Source: Pomphorhynchus laevis
Lineage: Eukaryota > Acanthocephala > Palaeacanthocephala > Echinorhynchida > Pomphorhynchidae
DNA length: 64,000 nt
Assembly (NCBI GenBank): GCA_012934845.2
Contig: WNNJ02002717.1
Span: 496,001 to 560,000 of the forward strand
Direction: 5' to 3'
The notes below the pieces were generated by a model. The model had not been told where the DNA came from and searched no databases. It saw only the letters and a list, made by a program, of their open reading frames with translations. A program made the position numbers and the translations under genes. Positions 1-13,502 of the stretch are shown one piece after another (the first letter of the stretch is position 1; every line of letters begins with the position of its first letter).

Positions 1-1290
1 GAGAATTCCCTAAGGAACATGTTGAAAAAGTTGTTCTTTGGTATAAGTTCCGTAAATTTAACACAAATTAAGTTTGTCAGTTTAGGTAAGGAAGAAGTTC
101 CCCCTGCTCAACGATAGATCCAGTGGACAACAAACCACTTAGTTTTTAGCATATTTGTCAAATTCTTTTATCGTCCGAGCATGCGTATTTTGTATGTTCA
201 AAAAGGCTTTTTCATTCGAATCCAGCTAATTACAACAATCAATCGAGGATGGCGTTGCTTTTATTTATTGATGTCACCAATTCTCGTTGCTGCCCATGCA
301 ACGGTCAAATGCAGTCTGTAGAGGCCATAGATGCGTAAAATCCGGTCATTAATGCACTTACTGCTTGCCGGGTACACGAAGTAGTAATATATCTGGCAGC
401 ACTAGATCAGAAGAATCTTTAAATACAATCAGTCAATCTACACGATTAGTAACACACATAACAGAATCTTAATAACTCTCATTTTCAGCAAATTATGACT
501 TCAGGGATAGTGATCTGAAAGAAAACAGAAAACAAACACAGCCTAATGCTGGGCCGTTTCGTCATTGTTTAGACTCATCAGTACCGGATACCTTCACTGC
601 TTCCTAAAAATTTCGATAGTCGTACGTAATGAAGTGATGAAAACGATTCTTGCTACTTCGAGAATAAAAGGTGCCGAAGCGTCTCTAGTGACATCCTAAA
701 ACACCGTCATCGACTCCGTACTTAATGCTATCGAAACTTATTTATAGATCCGGATTAACTCAACTCGAGAGATAAGTCTTAAAACCTCTAAGAGAAAAGT
801 TAAAAGAAAAACGTCTTGCTTACCCGGATATAGCTTATATTACAAGGTAGAATAATATTGTTCGTAAATTTACTAGTGACGATAAATTACCTTCAGTAGG
901 CCAACAAACTAATGTGTTAATCAGAAATGAAAACTCGCTTGAGGTGAATCTTAAATAAGTATTTCAATCCAAGACAAATATATGACTAGAACATCGAGTA
1001 GCTTCTTGGTTATTTGGTCCTAATTTCATTAGTAGCTTTCGGCTTCTCTTATTGTGTGTTAAAGAGCTTTAATCAAATATTAATGACGGAATTATGGATT
1101 ACTTTCACATATTTGAGGTGTTTGCTCTAGTGGAAACCTTTGTGACTGCATAGATATTTATTCAATGATTCTATACGTTTAATCTGCTTGCCCAACTAGA
1201 GTGTCGAGGTCAACAATTTGGAAGCATCACACTTGATATTAAACCTTCGATTAGAAGCTGGCAAATAAAGCATTCATGCACTTCAATTGC
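1..1290. other. no gene recognised
   Basis: AT-rich sequence without a convincing reading frame. It could hold the decayed 5' part of the LINE that becomes recognisable from about 1.3 kb, but I see no motif that proves it. Confidence 0.5.
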
Positions 1291-3830
1291 GATCATCACC
1301 GATTTTATTATTATGATAGCATCATATTATAAACCATCACTTTTTGCTGCGAATATTGACGACGATATATCACAGATATATCGATATATCGAAGCCCACT
1401 ATTGTTGCTGGAAATTTTAAAGCAAGTTCTACTTGGGACTAGGAGAATAAAGTACATCGACTAATAAAGTTCTTTCATTCTATACATTTATATCTAAACT
1501 CTCATCTAAAAGGTTGGTATTATGAATCCAAAAATGGCAAAAGTTGCCCGGATATAATTTTCTCGAAAGTTGCGATAAGTAAAATGCACATTAAATTGAG
1601 TTCAATTTGGTCTATCTCTCGAAAACATAAGTATGTATCTTGTGTGATTCATTGTAAATAGCCGAAACTGATTATGCCATCAGTTAGATCAGCAAGTAGG
1701 TTAGTTATTCTCATTAATATACAGGTTCAAAATCTCTCCCTTGCTACCGAATTACTTTAAAATTATAGAATCGCAGATATCGTAGACAAACTAATTACTA
1801 CAATTATTGCTTCATGTTGTGAAGATGGTCAGCGAAAGCGAAGAATGTTAATAATAAACGTCCGTTGTGGCTGCAAGTCATGCAACGTCATGTAATGCTA
1901 GCAGGTAAACAATTTCATTCTTATTGTAACGTGCACAAAACATATATACTTCTACGAAATCGTTATAATCGCTTTATGATCGCTTGGCAAAAGTTTCATG
2001 AATATATGAACGAAAATAAAATGCTTTCTTAGGCGGAATGTAGACCGTGGAAATAAAAAGTGAGATTGAAGCCATGTAAATCTCAGATATCCTTAGAATT
2101 ATGGGTCCAACATTTTCGATCTCTACTTAAACATAAATCTACCCGTGATTCGCTAGTTCACATACCTTTAATCAGTTATGATTCATCACCAAATACATAT
2201 ATCTAGATGCCGTTCGACAACGATTTGAACAGTTTTCAGTGGATGAAGTGAAATATGTAGTTGTGATAAAATCTAACAAAGCAGCCGGACCGGATAAATT
2301 CTGTGCTGAGCATATAAAAGCAACCTTTCATCTTCTCAGAAATTACTAGACGTTTCTTCTAAATTGTCTACTCAGAGGAGCTCAAATACCTCAGTCATGG
2401 CATTTAGACGTTATTAAAGTTCTCTATAAAGGCAAGGGATTGGCAAGCGATACAAATTCGTATCGAGGGATTGCCTTGTTAAATCATTTCTTTAAATTAA
2501 TTACTTCTACATTGACTATCCGATTTATTCGTTATAGGATCTGTTTTCTTCCAAATTAGCAATATGTTCTTCGTACAAACCGATCTACTTCTGATGCAAT
2601 TAAGGTTGTCAGATACAGTGTAGCAAATGCTTTCAATGCCAATAACGCTCTTTCCGCAGTTTTTATAGATTTCCAGAAATCGTTTGATTCGATAAATTAC
2701 TGCTACCTCTTTAATAAATTATTCAGTGATATAAATGTGAAGAGAAGCTTTCTAAACTTACTACACACCGTATTACAACTGAATATGTTGAGAATTTTCG
2801 ATGGTCTTCAATTATCTAAATCATTCCTGACAGATAAGTGAGTTTTACAAGGTGACTCTTTAGTCAAATTCTGTGCGCTTTATTCCTTCACGATTACCTT
2901 GCTTAGTTAAGCAATCGATTTCTGAAATTAGTACGGCTTTATACGCAGACGATTTAGTTATCTTGTCTGCTTCGCGTATATTGATTCAATTACCTTTAAA
3001 CCATCTAGAATCATACTGTTCTTGAAACAAGTCAACTATAAATCATTTTTTAACCGAAGATAGCTAAGTTCAGAAAAGGAGGTCACCTTGCCAAAAATGA
3101 TACTTTGTCAATAAAAAACATGAATCTCGAATTTAGTCCAAACTACGTGTATCTTGAAATATTGCTCTCAACACGATGGCCTTTTGTTCAGCATCTGGAG
3201 CATGAATCTTTAAAAATAGTGACGGAATCTACTCGTATTTAAATTTTAAGGTCGTTATCGTTTGATGGTGCAATAAAGTCCTTCGAAAATATGCTTTTAA
3301 CGTGTATTACTTACGGATGGTCAGCATTCTGGATAGATTTAGTCTCAAGAAATTTTTATCAATTAGACATATGTAAACGAAGATTTGTAAAGCGTATAGT
3401 AGGTATATCCCCGAAAATTCGGAACTCTATAATATCTGTGCTTTGTGATTTGAACTTATGCTCAGTGGGTATCAGTAGTCGTTTTTCGCTACCGCATACG
3501 CATGAAATTTCTGTGATGACCTCTCGGTGATGAGTTCGGTACACACCAGTATATATCCAATTCACTGGATAAAGGTGCGTGCTAAAAAACGCCCTTTTGT
3601 GTGGCGTATATCATGTAATGGATATTACAACAATCTATGAAAGATTAAAATCCTTTGTCACCAGCGATCAAATAACTGCAGCTGCCGATTTTGTGATGAA
3701 AATTGCAGTTCACCACTGCATGTATTCAAACGCCAAAGTATTCCCCACGCTTCCCTTCAAGATATTGACTCGTTATAAATTTACAGCTCTACAAACGAAA
3801 CAATTTCGCTTTGATTCAATTCTGAAATAA
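1290..3830 (+). mobile_element. old LINE (non-LTR retrotransposon) with APE-type endonuclease and RT
   Basis: Decayed LINE read in several plus-strand frames. The apurinic-like endonuclease is visible at 1391-1439 (IVAGNFKASSTWD, matching the AGDFNA..W motif) and at about 1512-1568 (YESKNGKSCPDIIFS, the usual end of that domain). The reverse transcriptase follows: NKAAGPDKFCAEHIK near 2274-2321, then SYRGIALLN near 2460, FIDFQKSFDSIN near 2663-2700 and the catalytic YADD at 2942-2953. A post-RT segment with the usual 'TYG...K R.V.G.S' pattern lies at 3291-3527. The frame changes several times and stops interrupt it (for example around 2350, 2840 and 2990), so it is dead. The domain order and the endonuclease show the APE-bearing LINE lineage; the clade (R1/I/Jockey-like) is not settled. 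The 3' end is only approximate; a further open stretch at 3579-3830 may belong to it. Confidence 0.8.
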
Positions 3831-4099
3831 ATCGAAAAAAGGAGAAAAAACCTCTATATTACAATCTTTTAAAACTAATTGAACAATCTTTATGTATTTA
3901 CATTTTTCCCTTTTTAACCATGCCGAAAGACGCAATGGAAAAAATAAAAACTCTTTATTCTCGTTCTCTTTGTAATTTGTAAAGGCATTTTGTATTGTAT
4001 ATAATAATGGCATAATTTGTATTATGTTGTATTAAGAATTCAACTCTTTATATAAATATATCATTACATAAATAATATCATTACAGAATATCATTGTAA

Positions 4100-6720
4100 T
4101 GATATCATGTGATAAATAATACATTATAAATAATATATTTATTATTAAATATATCATTGGTAACATCAGCTAATGAATTTATATAACTACGAAATAATTC
4201 TCGCTTTGAAAGCTCGTTTCTTCTGCAGAAACTGAGAAAAATAAACTGATGTAAATCAGTTTCATACAAATCACGTTTGTCTCTCTCTATATATATCAAG
4301 CACTGCTCAATTGAAATATCAACTAAAGAATGAAAATAACGGAAAGCAATTCTCGCTTCGAGACCTTGTCTCTTCTGAAGCAATTGTGGAAAAAAAGTGA
4401 AATCTGAACATCAGTGTCTTACATATTGATGTATCTGTATCAATAAATGCTGAATGGTAACATATAATGAAGAATTAAAATAAGGTGGAAGAAGTTTTCG
4501 CTTTGAGATCATGTTTCTTCTGTAGCAACTGGGAAAATATAAAGAGAGCTGATGTACATCAGTTTCTTACATATCGCATTTGTCTGTCTAGTGATACAAA
4601 ATAGAAATATCAGTTGAAGAACTAAAATAAGGTCAAAGTAATTCTCGTGTTGATATCTCGTTGCTGCTGTAGCTACTAGGTTAGAAGTAACGCACATTAG
4701 TTTCTTACATTTAAGTTTGTATCAAGTAAGGCTAATGGTAACATCAACTGATGGTTTAAAATAAAGTGGAAGCAATTTTTGCTTGGATAGCTCGCTTAAT
4801 CTAAAGCAACCGCTAAAAGATAGACGTAAAGCACTACTTTCTCATGTATTTCATTTATATATGAATCGAGTAATGTTAAATAGTAACATCAACTGATGAA
4901 TCAAAATAATGACGAAACAATTCTTACTTAAAAGGCTCGTTTTTATGTAGCAACTGGGAAACTATAGAGATAAGTGATGCACGTCTGTATCTTACAGATC
5001 ACATTTGTCTCTCTATATTAAGTAATGCCAAATGGTATCAACTAATATTCAAAATAAGGTGGAAACAATTCTCGCTTTGATAGCTTGTTTCTTCTATATC
5101 AACAGCTAAAAGATAGAAGTAACACACTACTTTCTCATATATTGCAGTTATTTTGTATCGAGTAAGGCTAAATGGTAGCATCAACTGTTGAATTACAATA
5201 ATGACGAAACAATTCTCGATCGTGTTTCTTCTGTAAACACTGGAAAAAATATGACGAGTTGATACACATCAGTATATTACAGATCGATTTGTCTCTGTAT
5301 CAAGTAATGCTAAATGGTAACATCAACTAATGATTTTAGGGGAAGCGATTCTCTCTTTGAGACCTTGTTTCTTCTGTAGCTAAAAATATAGAAAGCACCA
5401 CTTCTCATGTATTGCATGTATGTATGAGCGAGTAATGTTAAATAGTAACATCAACTGTTGAATTACAATAATGACGAAACAATTCTCGGTTTGAAAGCGT
5501 TTCTTTTGTAGACACTAGAAAAAATATGACGAGCTGATGCACATCAGTAGATTACAGATCGATTTGTCTCTGTATCAAGTAATGCTAAATGGTAACATAT
5601 GATTTAAAGGAAAAGCAATTCTCTCTGAGACCTTGTTTCTTCTGTAGCTAAAAAAATATAGAAAGCACCACTTCTCATGTATTGCATGTATGTATGAGCG
5701 AGTAATGTTAAATAGTAACATCAACTGTTGAATTACAATAATGACGAAACAATTCTCGGTTTGAAAGCGTGTTTCTTCTGTAGACACTAGAAAAAATATG
5801 AGCTGATGCACATCAGTAGATTACAGATCGATTTGTCTCTGTATCAAGTAATGCTGAATGGTAACATCAACTAATGATTTAAGGGGGAAGCAATTCTCTC
5901 TTTGAGACCTTGATTTTTCTGTAGCTAAAAAATATAAAGAACCACTCTCATGTATTGCATGTATGTATGAGCGAGTAATATTAAATAGTAACATCAACTG
6001 TAATTACAATAATGACGAAACAATTCTGGGTTTGAAAGCGTGTTTCTTCTGTAGACACTGGGAAAAATATGACGAGCTGATGCACATCAGTATATTACAG
6101 ATCGATTTGTCTCTGTATCAAGTAATGCTAAATGGTAACATATGATTTAAAGGGGAAGCAATTCTCGCTTTGAGACCTTGTTTCTTCTGTAGCAATAGCT
6201 AAAAGATATAGAAGTAATATTACTTCCTTATATGTTGCATTTGTATCGAGTAATGATAAAAATGGTAACATCAATTGATGAATCAAAATTAGGCCGAAAC
6301 AATTATCGATATGAGAGCTTGTTTTTTATGTAGCAACTGGGAAAATGTAGAACTGCTGCACATTAGTTTCTTACAGATCGCATTTGTCTGTCTATCAATT
6401 AATGCAAAAATAGTAATATCAACTGATGAATTAAATTAGCGACGATTAATTCTCTATTTGAGATCTCGTTTCCTCTGTAGTACAGGTAAACTTTCTAGAA
6501 GTAATGCACAATACTTATTGCATTTATATCTGAGTAATAATGATAAATAGCAACGTCAAATGATGAATCAAAATAACGACGAAATAATTCTCACTTTGAT
6601 CTTATTTGCGATCTCCGCAAAACTATTAAATATAAGTAATGCAATTAGTTTGTTTAGATGTTGTATGTATTAATGTCGAATAATAGTGGATAGTGTAACC
6701 TCTATAGATGAATCAAAATT
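4100..6720. repeat. tandem satellite, ~140 bp monomer, ~273 bp A/B higher-order dimer
   Basis: At least 16 diverged monomers run head to tail. The anchor word '(G/A)GTAACATCAACTG' recurs near 4738, 4879, 5173, 5310, 5446, 5592, 5717, 5860, 5990, 6136, 6265, 6411 and 6549. In the centre two monomer types alternate. Type B (starts near 5173, 5446, 5717, 5990, 6265) has ATTACAATAATGACGAAAC and the small palindrome CTGATGCACATCAG. Type A (starts near 5310, 5592, 5860, 6136) has GGGGAAGCAATTCTC and a CATGTATTGCATGTATG segment. B-to-B spacing is 271-275 bp. Both flanks (4100-4700 and 6300-6720) are more diverged and lose the clean alternation. The short open frames inside the array are a by-product of the repeat. 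No known satellite family is recognised. Confidence 0.9.
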
Positions 6721-6760
6721 TCTTCAAACAATTCTCGGTCTTGTAAGTTTGGTGATTCTA

Positions 6761-6947
6761 CCCTTTTCTAAAAATGTCTAGTTTAATTTATGCAATTTAT
6801 ATTTAATCGTGAAAATTTAATGTTGTAGAAATAAAGTATCGAACATTTAATTTCAGCCTTTTCTAAAATGTCTAGCTGAATTTATGCAATTTATATTTAA
6901 CTTATACTATTTTATGTTGTAGAAATAAAGTATCAAACATTTAATTT
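6761..6947. repeat. tandem duplication of a ~95 bp segment
   Basis: Two adjacent copies (about 6761-6855 and 6856-6947) share CCTTTTCTAAAA-TGTCTAG, ATTTATGCAATTTATATTTAA and TGTTGTAGAAATAAAGTATC. Each copy includes AATAAA. The segment directly abuts the satellite end but has no similarity to its monomer. Confidence 0.85.
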
Positions 6948-6949
6948 TC

Positions 6950-7430
6950 TTGTATTATGTTTAAAAATTTAAAATCTAGAAAAGAATATACCTGAAAAAT
7001 TAAACTTAAAAGTTAAAATTTTCGATAAGTATGTACTTTTATGATATTATTAGACTTGTAAGTTCTAGAACATGTCTAAAAATAATAAACCTCACTCTTG
7101 TCGATTTTATAATATTTATAATATTTTAACCGCTTTTTAAAAATCGAATTAAACATTCGGATTTAACATCAAATTAAACATTTATTCTTATGCATGTTTT
7201 TATATTAAAATTTATCGCAAATTTACAATTAAATCACTATTTTGTAAAAAGGTTACATAAACTTTCACTAATTAAATAGCTATTATATTGTTTAAGCATA
7301 TTTGTATGTCCACATGAACTCGAAGGATTACTCTTATTGTTATCTGAAGAATTTAGTAAAGAAATTTCCAAAAAAAACCGGATTCCATTTTACTTCGCCA
7401 AATCGGTAGGTACCAGCTACCGAGTTTCCT
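6950..7430. other. no gene recognised
   Basis: AT-rich spacer between the satellite and LINE copy A. Only a short inverted repeat (CGGTAG...CTACCG, about 7403-7421) stands out. Confidence 0.5.
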
Positions 7431-10400
7431 TCAATAATCACTTTTAAGACTATCCAGGCAACAACAATAAAGATTTCAAACCTGCTATCTTCTTAAGAAG
7501 AAAATGACATTCTCGAACTTCAAGATGAATTTCAGCTTTCAAAGATTAGATTGATCAAGGGGAATAATTATACCCACTTCCGATCGATTCGCGAACACAA
7601 GCGCCGATAACGCCAGGCTGTTGACCAACTCCAGTTGCAACTTTTTAATGGGTTGCAACTTGCGTTTCACAGATATCAGCGCAGAAGAATTTACCTATAC
7701 CCACTGTAACCAGTGCCATAGCTAAATGCACTGGGCTTCGTCTTGCTATCATAAAGGTGCTGCAGTGTCTGCTCCTCGTATGACGAGGACTACTCTGTAT
7801 TCTGCAGCGCAGCTCGGTCTACACCAATTGTAATCTATAGCATCTAGCCTGGTCCCGGAAATGCTCCGAATTCAAAGAATATCAAAAACGACACGCAACC
7901 ACTGAAGCTAGCTGCCCTTCCATGATCGACAGCCCCCGTGGGTTCAGCGCTGTTGCCAATAGCGCTGGTTCATCGATTGATGAAATAATAAAGCTGGCAG
8001 ATGTCAAAATATCGGAGTAAATGACATCTAGCATGACACCTTTGAAAAATTTTACTGACGCTGTCTTGCTGCCGAATAATGTTGTAGCACCACTACTTAA
8101 CCAATCTAACAAACGATCCTCGTCCAGTAAAACAGCACATGTTCAACTGCAGAAGCAGAACAAGCAAGTGTCTATCGTGGGATATAATGATGTTTCCCTC
8201 ATAAGCGAAGGAGTGGTCATTGGTCCCGCCGTTAGGGCTGGAGGCCGGAAGAACAACCTTCCCCTCTGGACCTAACTAGAGGGTTTTGATGTCCCTTATA
8301 GTGACACCTCTGCATGGGAACTAGTTCCAAAACGTTTTCACTGAATATCATTCAGTAGAATTCTGGATGTTTCTACTCTTAGCCTTTTTATGGTCGAAAT
8401 GCATATGTTATAGTACTTCAGCAAACTAGATATATTCGGTCTCTCCCAGGACACTACTCGGTTTCTTCCAAAGCGCATAATTTCCCACTTTACTTCGTGT
8501 ATAATCCCACCTCACTTATTTTCTTGTCAAATTCGTTTAAACCTAGTTAAATGTCACTTAAGATCATCCCTTCTTTTAAATTATTCTTGTCCAGCTATGC
8601 CTTGTTTAGCGATAACACTCCAGAAGAACGGTAAACACATCACTATATCAAATATCTATATTTGGCGGGAGAGATACACAAGAACCGTGATCTCCTAGAC
8701 CGTATATAGATAAGGGCAATGACATGTTACTTGGGGACTTCAAACACAGAACTGGTCGTTGGATTAATGCAGCACTTCGCAGATCCAGGAACGTATATCT
8801 TATTCATAAACCACTATCCCCTACCTTTCATTGCACAAAAACAAATTCACTCCTCGACACTACTGCTACACGAGAGATGGCTGATAAAGCCTATCTATAT
8901 TGAGCGGTTGCGCCAACAACTGTCCACCTCGCATGACTTTGTTGACTGTTAGAGGAAGATACGCTGCTAAAAAAGATTTACTTTATTCTATCAGAGTAGA
9001 CTTATTCCGACTCTTTCTAGTCTTAGGAAATGGAGTCTGACCCAATTTAATTCATATCTCTCTTCGCAAGATACCGCGATACTTTCGACAACCTATAAAG
9101 GTCGTTTATTCAATCCCACTCCATAAAACTCACGATTCTAGCTAAACTGCTAAACTTTTTCAATATCTCTGTTTCCCTCAGGGAGGCATTCTCGAAAGAA
9201 TACTGGAACTCTAGATATAGGTTTCAGCTAAGAAGAGATAGGTCGAGCATTTCTCGTTAAATCCATCTGTCTTCTTTGGAAGGTATTCGAGACGTGTCTG
9301 CTGGAAGGAGGTATAGTTTGGTTTAATTAACATGGGTTGATATTAACATCTGATTGGAACAACATAGGCCTTGACAAAATTTTGGAGAAGTCACTAACCT
9401 TACACAATAATGGAGCGACTCAATCTCCTCATTCAATCCCGCCTTGAAGTGACTTCATGAACAGGGATTTATTGGTTACCGATATCCTGCCACTTCCGGG
9501 CAGCTCCAGATCCCATACCCACTTTCTTCTAGTATCTGTCAGCTTTTGACAGTTGATCAGAGAAGAGAAGTCGCAATCACTATGCTGTTAGACTCACCAT
9601 CCGATGTGGCCGACATTAATATTAGCCGCAGAATATTTTTAGCAAAGAAAAAGCTGTCTCATGCACTAAAGGTTTGCGCTCTTTGTCGACACAAAACTCC
9701 CTCATATCCATCTACGAAAAAGCGCTTGCGCGTAGAATCCGCGACCATCTAAGTAGGCGTAACTCAAACCCACAAAGTTTCAATGGTTTTGTCAAAGGTT
9801 GCTTGGTCCATTCGGTAGTTGGTAAGGTGCACCGGTTATGTAAGGATCATAGTCATCAGTTTGTTGTGGATGTTTTCTTTGACTTTTCCGCTGCATTTGA
9901 CCGCATGTCCATTCCCTTTGTTATCTCTTCTCTTAGGTCCCTCGGGTTTTCCTGCGATAACTGTTAACAGAGTGGAGATACTGATATACATCAAGCGGTT
10001 CTTTTATGAAGACGACCCTGATGCTTACCAGTTCTATCATATTACAGGTGTATCTCAAGGGTCCCCACTTTCTCCTATCTTATATCTTGCTGCTTATATC
10101 GTACTCTTTAAGACATTTAAACGCGATCAACATCTAGTGGTATACGCTGATGATACCACATCCCTGTTCTCTGGACGCAAATGCATAGATGTAGTCTCGG
10201 ATATCAGCCGCTCCTTTTTAAGAACAAAATACCAGATAATCACGTCCAATCATATTCTGAACTCTTCTAAATCGCAGGTGGTTGTATTTAATAATGGCCC
10301 TGCGACAAAGAAAAACTAAAGAGACTAGCAATCTCATCTCTCTCTTTTCCATATTGAACAATCAACCACTCCCTACCTTTACACATCGAGTAAAACACCC

Positions 10401-10860
10401 GGGGTGTGCCATTAAGACTAAATGGTCGACAGAACTAGACTTGATTAAATTTAAAAGTGTACTGAAGAAAGCTAGATGATCCCTAAAATGGGCCCAGCGT
10501 CTGTCATTAAGTGAGAAATCCCCAGCCTCTGGGTACCTGGGCAATTTCGGGATTAGTCTTTTTCTAGAGGACGTCCCCCAGAGCAAAGACCAAGGTTTTT
10601 TAAGCTGTTCGATCGAAATTACCTACCATAGTACGACTCGACTGAACCCGTCAGGTGTGTGAGATACTCTGAGTGGTTTAGGCGGAAGGCGGCGCACTGG
10701 TATAAGTTGGAGGGATCTCATCATCCTTGCCCGTTCTTATAGAAGACGCCACGTAATACATTTTGACGATATATCTAATTTTTTGTTTTACTGTTTAACC
10801 CTTATGTAAACCGATTTATCCTCTTGTTTGGCATGTAATAAAATCTTATTATTAAGAAAC
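7430..10860 (+). mobile_element. LINE copy A (zinc-knuckle ORF1 + EN/RT), decayed
   Basis: Same family as the LINE at 35747-39530. An ORF1 remnant is visible near 7690-7740 (YTHCNQCHS.MHWASSCYH, matching the zinc-knuckle YCNACHQWGHWGSTC of copy B). The ORF2 start region near 8318 (FSLNIIQ) matches FSLNILR of copy B. The endonuclease segment is at 8719-8949 (HERWLIKP, QQLSTSHD). Reverse transcriptase pieces lie at 9674-10316: FFDFSAAFDRMSIPFVIS, GVSQGSPLSPILY and the catalytic VVYADDTTSLFSG (YADD at 10143-10154). Frames change several times and stops lie inside the domains, so this copy cannot be active. It is less well preserved than copy B. The 5' boundary is uncertain; the 3' end is placed near the ATAAAATCTTATTATTAAG tail. 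Confidence 0.85.
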
Positions 10861-10864
10861 GATA

Positions 10865-12440
10865 AAACCCCAAGCAATGCAACTTAAGGTAAATGTATCG
10901 GAACCGAACAAAACACATTTAAATAAAACGAGTACTTAAGTAACTAAAGGGGCTATGTTGTCAGGTAAGATGATATGTAATTTAATGGTTTTTGTAACTA
11001 TTTGTAATTATAAATAGTTAAATAATACGATATAGATTTCAACAAGTCAACCACCTTATTCCGTTTCATTAAATAAATAAAGAGTTTTAATAAACACAAA
11101 AACGTTAAAAATATGAAAACTAATAAAAGTTCGAGAAAACATGCTCAAAAAATGCCAATTCCATTTTCTCCAATTATAGTCATCTGATTAAAGTCCTATT
11201 TATTAAATAAAAGAATCTGACCAGTCAGCATACATCACACCGATATCACGCAATTAAGCCATTTAGAGTATACCATACATCTGATAGCCCACTCGCGGAG
11301 CACTATAACAGGAAGTCGAGGCAAAATGTGCTTAAGAAATATTGTTCTTTATCCTGTTGGAAGTCGTCTTGAAAAGAAGACTAAACCCCTTGATAGTCCA
11401 GGTACAATATGTGGATATGGATTCTCTCTTAATAACAAACGTTGAGTAGTTTCAAGGACTACCTTGCTCTTTTCAAAACGGTTGAATTTGTTCAAGTCGA
11501 ATTCAGGAGCCCGGTTCACAAGTGAAATCGAGATATCTTATTCAATGTATGAAGGAAGGAAGTGATTGTTTTACCATAATCGTGAAAATGATGAGATTGT
11601 CAAATCCTGCCTGTTTAGAAATAACAATTAGAAATTTCGATAAACGAATAAAGGTAGCCAACAAATATATTTGAGTGGGAGATATGCCTAATATTTGCAA
11701 CTGGTAAATGAGAGTCCGTTGATCGAGTAGTGTAAGCACATGTAAAGCTAGCATATATTTTTACATTACTACTAGTTTACGGTTCAAAACCAAATCAACT
11801 TTATCAAAAAGAACTGTTGATTAGTATTTTCTATCCGGTAGAGTGTTTGTTAAAGCGCTTTAAATTAATGGAGCCCATACAAATATGACTTAATTCGTAG
11901 GCGATTAAGTAAACATTAATGGATACAATCAAAAAGGCTTGTATCAAAGCGGTAATCGATAAATTTCTTTCTGTAGAAAGAAAAACGATCTTCATCGATT
12001 TCAGTTAAAGATTGCTTGATCGACATTTAACTTACAATGACCACATTTGTGTTGTGAAGCAACAAGTAGTTCAGATAACTCTTTAATATCATCATTGGGA
12101 TTATTCTCCAATGGTTTATTGTAAAACACGCAAACAGTCGCATCTTTTATTGGATGAATTGAATAACAAAAATATACTCATTACAATACCAATAAAGGCC
12201 GCAAACAAAGAATGAATCTTGCATAATGTAATTATTCGACGGAATAAAGGAAACAAGCGAAATACCTTAAAAATAAATTACAAACATAACAGCTACGATA
12301 ATGTTGTAATTGTGAAAAAGCTTTTTAGGTGGAGTTTTTTCGTTTAAAGTTTTTCACGCTCGACAATCAAAATACCATTCAGCAACAAGCACACGGTTTT
12401 CACAATGCATTCATTTGAACATTTTACAGTACTTCAATAA
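10865..12440. other. no gene recognised
   Basis: AT-rich intergenic DNA. The short open frames (for example minus 11542-11754) show no domain, no biased composition and no repeat structure that would support a gene. Confidence 0.5.
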
Positions 12441-12528
12441 ATAATTGAATCTCCAAAAACAAAAAAACTGACAATTTGTGCTCGTCGGAGCTTCAAAAGA
12501 ATTTGTAAGTAACTTTACAAAACAAACT

Positions 12529-13412
12529 ATGGAGGCAGCTGGTCAAATGAATTTTGTTTATGAATTGTTCTTGAAGATTTGGCCAACGCTGGACAATTAT
12601 CAGGGGGATACCGTGGATGATCGAGAGGATTTTTCTGAACGCTTGGATCGCTCTCTTAAACATTTCTTGTTGGATTTTCCCAATTCGAAGGGTGTTTTGC
12701 GTTTTTACATTGACCATGTCGAAGTCAACTTCCAGGGGTTCATAAGTTACGATTGTGATGAACTAATTATCAAGGGCAGTGATGGTACTGTATATGTTAT
12801 GGAAAAATCAACGTGGGATATATCGACCATGCAGATGAACAATCTGAAGACTTGTCTGATAACAGAATCGAAACCGAAAGAGAGTGTGATAATGTTCTTA
12901 TTGATAGCAGAACTGGAAACGACAGTGTTGAGGATTGTGAGGACACCTGGGCTTATAGTTCAGAGGTTGACACTGTAGATACCTTTAATATTGTTGGTGT
13001 AATTAATATTCTATCAGATAACAGAAGCAATGACTGCAACGGTTACGGGAATGACTACCCTGCGACTATAGCGCTGATGGAGGACGTGGGATCTATCGAT
13101 GATGCAGATGAACGACCTGAAGACTTGTCTGATAACATAATCGAAACCGAAAGAGAGTGTGATGATGCTCTTATTGATAGCAGAACTGGAAACGACAGTG
13201 ATCAGGATTGTGAGGACACCTGGGCTTATAGTTCAGAGGTTGACACTGTAGATACCTTTAATATTGTAGGTGTAATTGATGTTCTATCAGATAACAGAAG
13301 CAATGACTGCAACAGTGACGGGAATGACTACCTTGCGACTATAGCGCTGATGGAGGACAACAACGATTCTGGAATTTACCACTGCTGTAGTGTGGAAAAA
13401 GAATGCTTCTAA
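12529..13412 (+). CDS. uncharacterised acidic-repeat protein (two overlapping frames)
   Basis: The first ATG in the upstream frame is at 12529 (MEAAGQMNFVYELF); the open frame reaches a few codons further upstream without a better start. It encodes a moderately acidic segment (LFLKIWPTLDNY, FLLDFPNSKGVLRFYID, FISYDCDELIIKGSDGTV) and runs to 12976. The strongly acidic part lies in another frame, open from about 12813 to the TAA at 13410-13412. It is built of a tandem 91-residue unit rich in D, E, S and N (ETERECD, LIDSRTGNDS, CEDTWAYSSEVDTVDTFNI). The two frames meet near 12799-12813, where the first repeat unit has five bases more than the second, so a frameshift there is likely; I see no small intron with clear borders. 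No signal peptide or membrane helix is seen and I recognise no domain. The good preservation of the repeat frame argues that it is, or recently was, translated. It could also be part of an unrecognised mobile element. Confidence 0.5.
12799..13358 (+). repeat. in-frame 273 bp (91-codon) tandem duplication
   Basis: GCAGATGAAC recurs at 12831 and 13104, and ATGGAGGAC at 13077 and 13350, giving a unit of exactly 273 bp. The second unit differs from the first by scattered substitutions, mostly single-base, plus the five-base length difference near 12803. A third unit begins at 13350 but is cut off after a few codons. High similarity means a recent duplication. Confidence 0.9.
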
Positions 13413-13502
13413 AAAGGCTTTAGTCTTCCGGTTGTGGTTGTTTCTCTGATACATTAACGTGTTGGAAATTCAAAAGAAAATAATCCTTACTACAAAGCAA
13501 AC

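Noticed and set aside
4100-6720. CRISPR array
   Set aside because: The whole monomer repeats with gradual divergence; there are no constant repeats separated by unique equal-length spacers, and the genome is eukaryotic.
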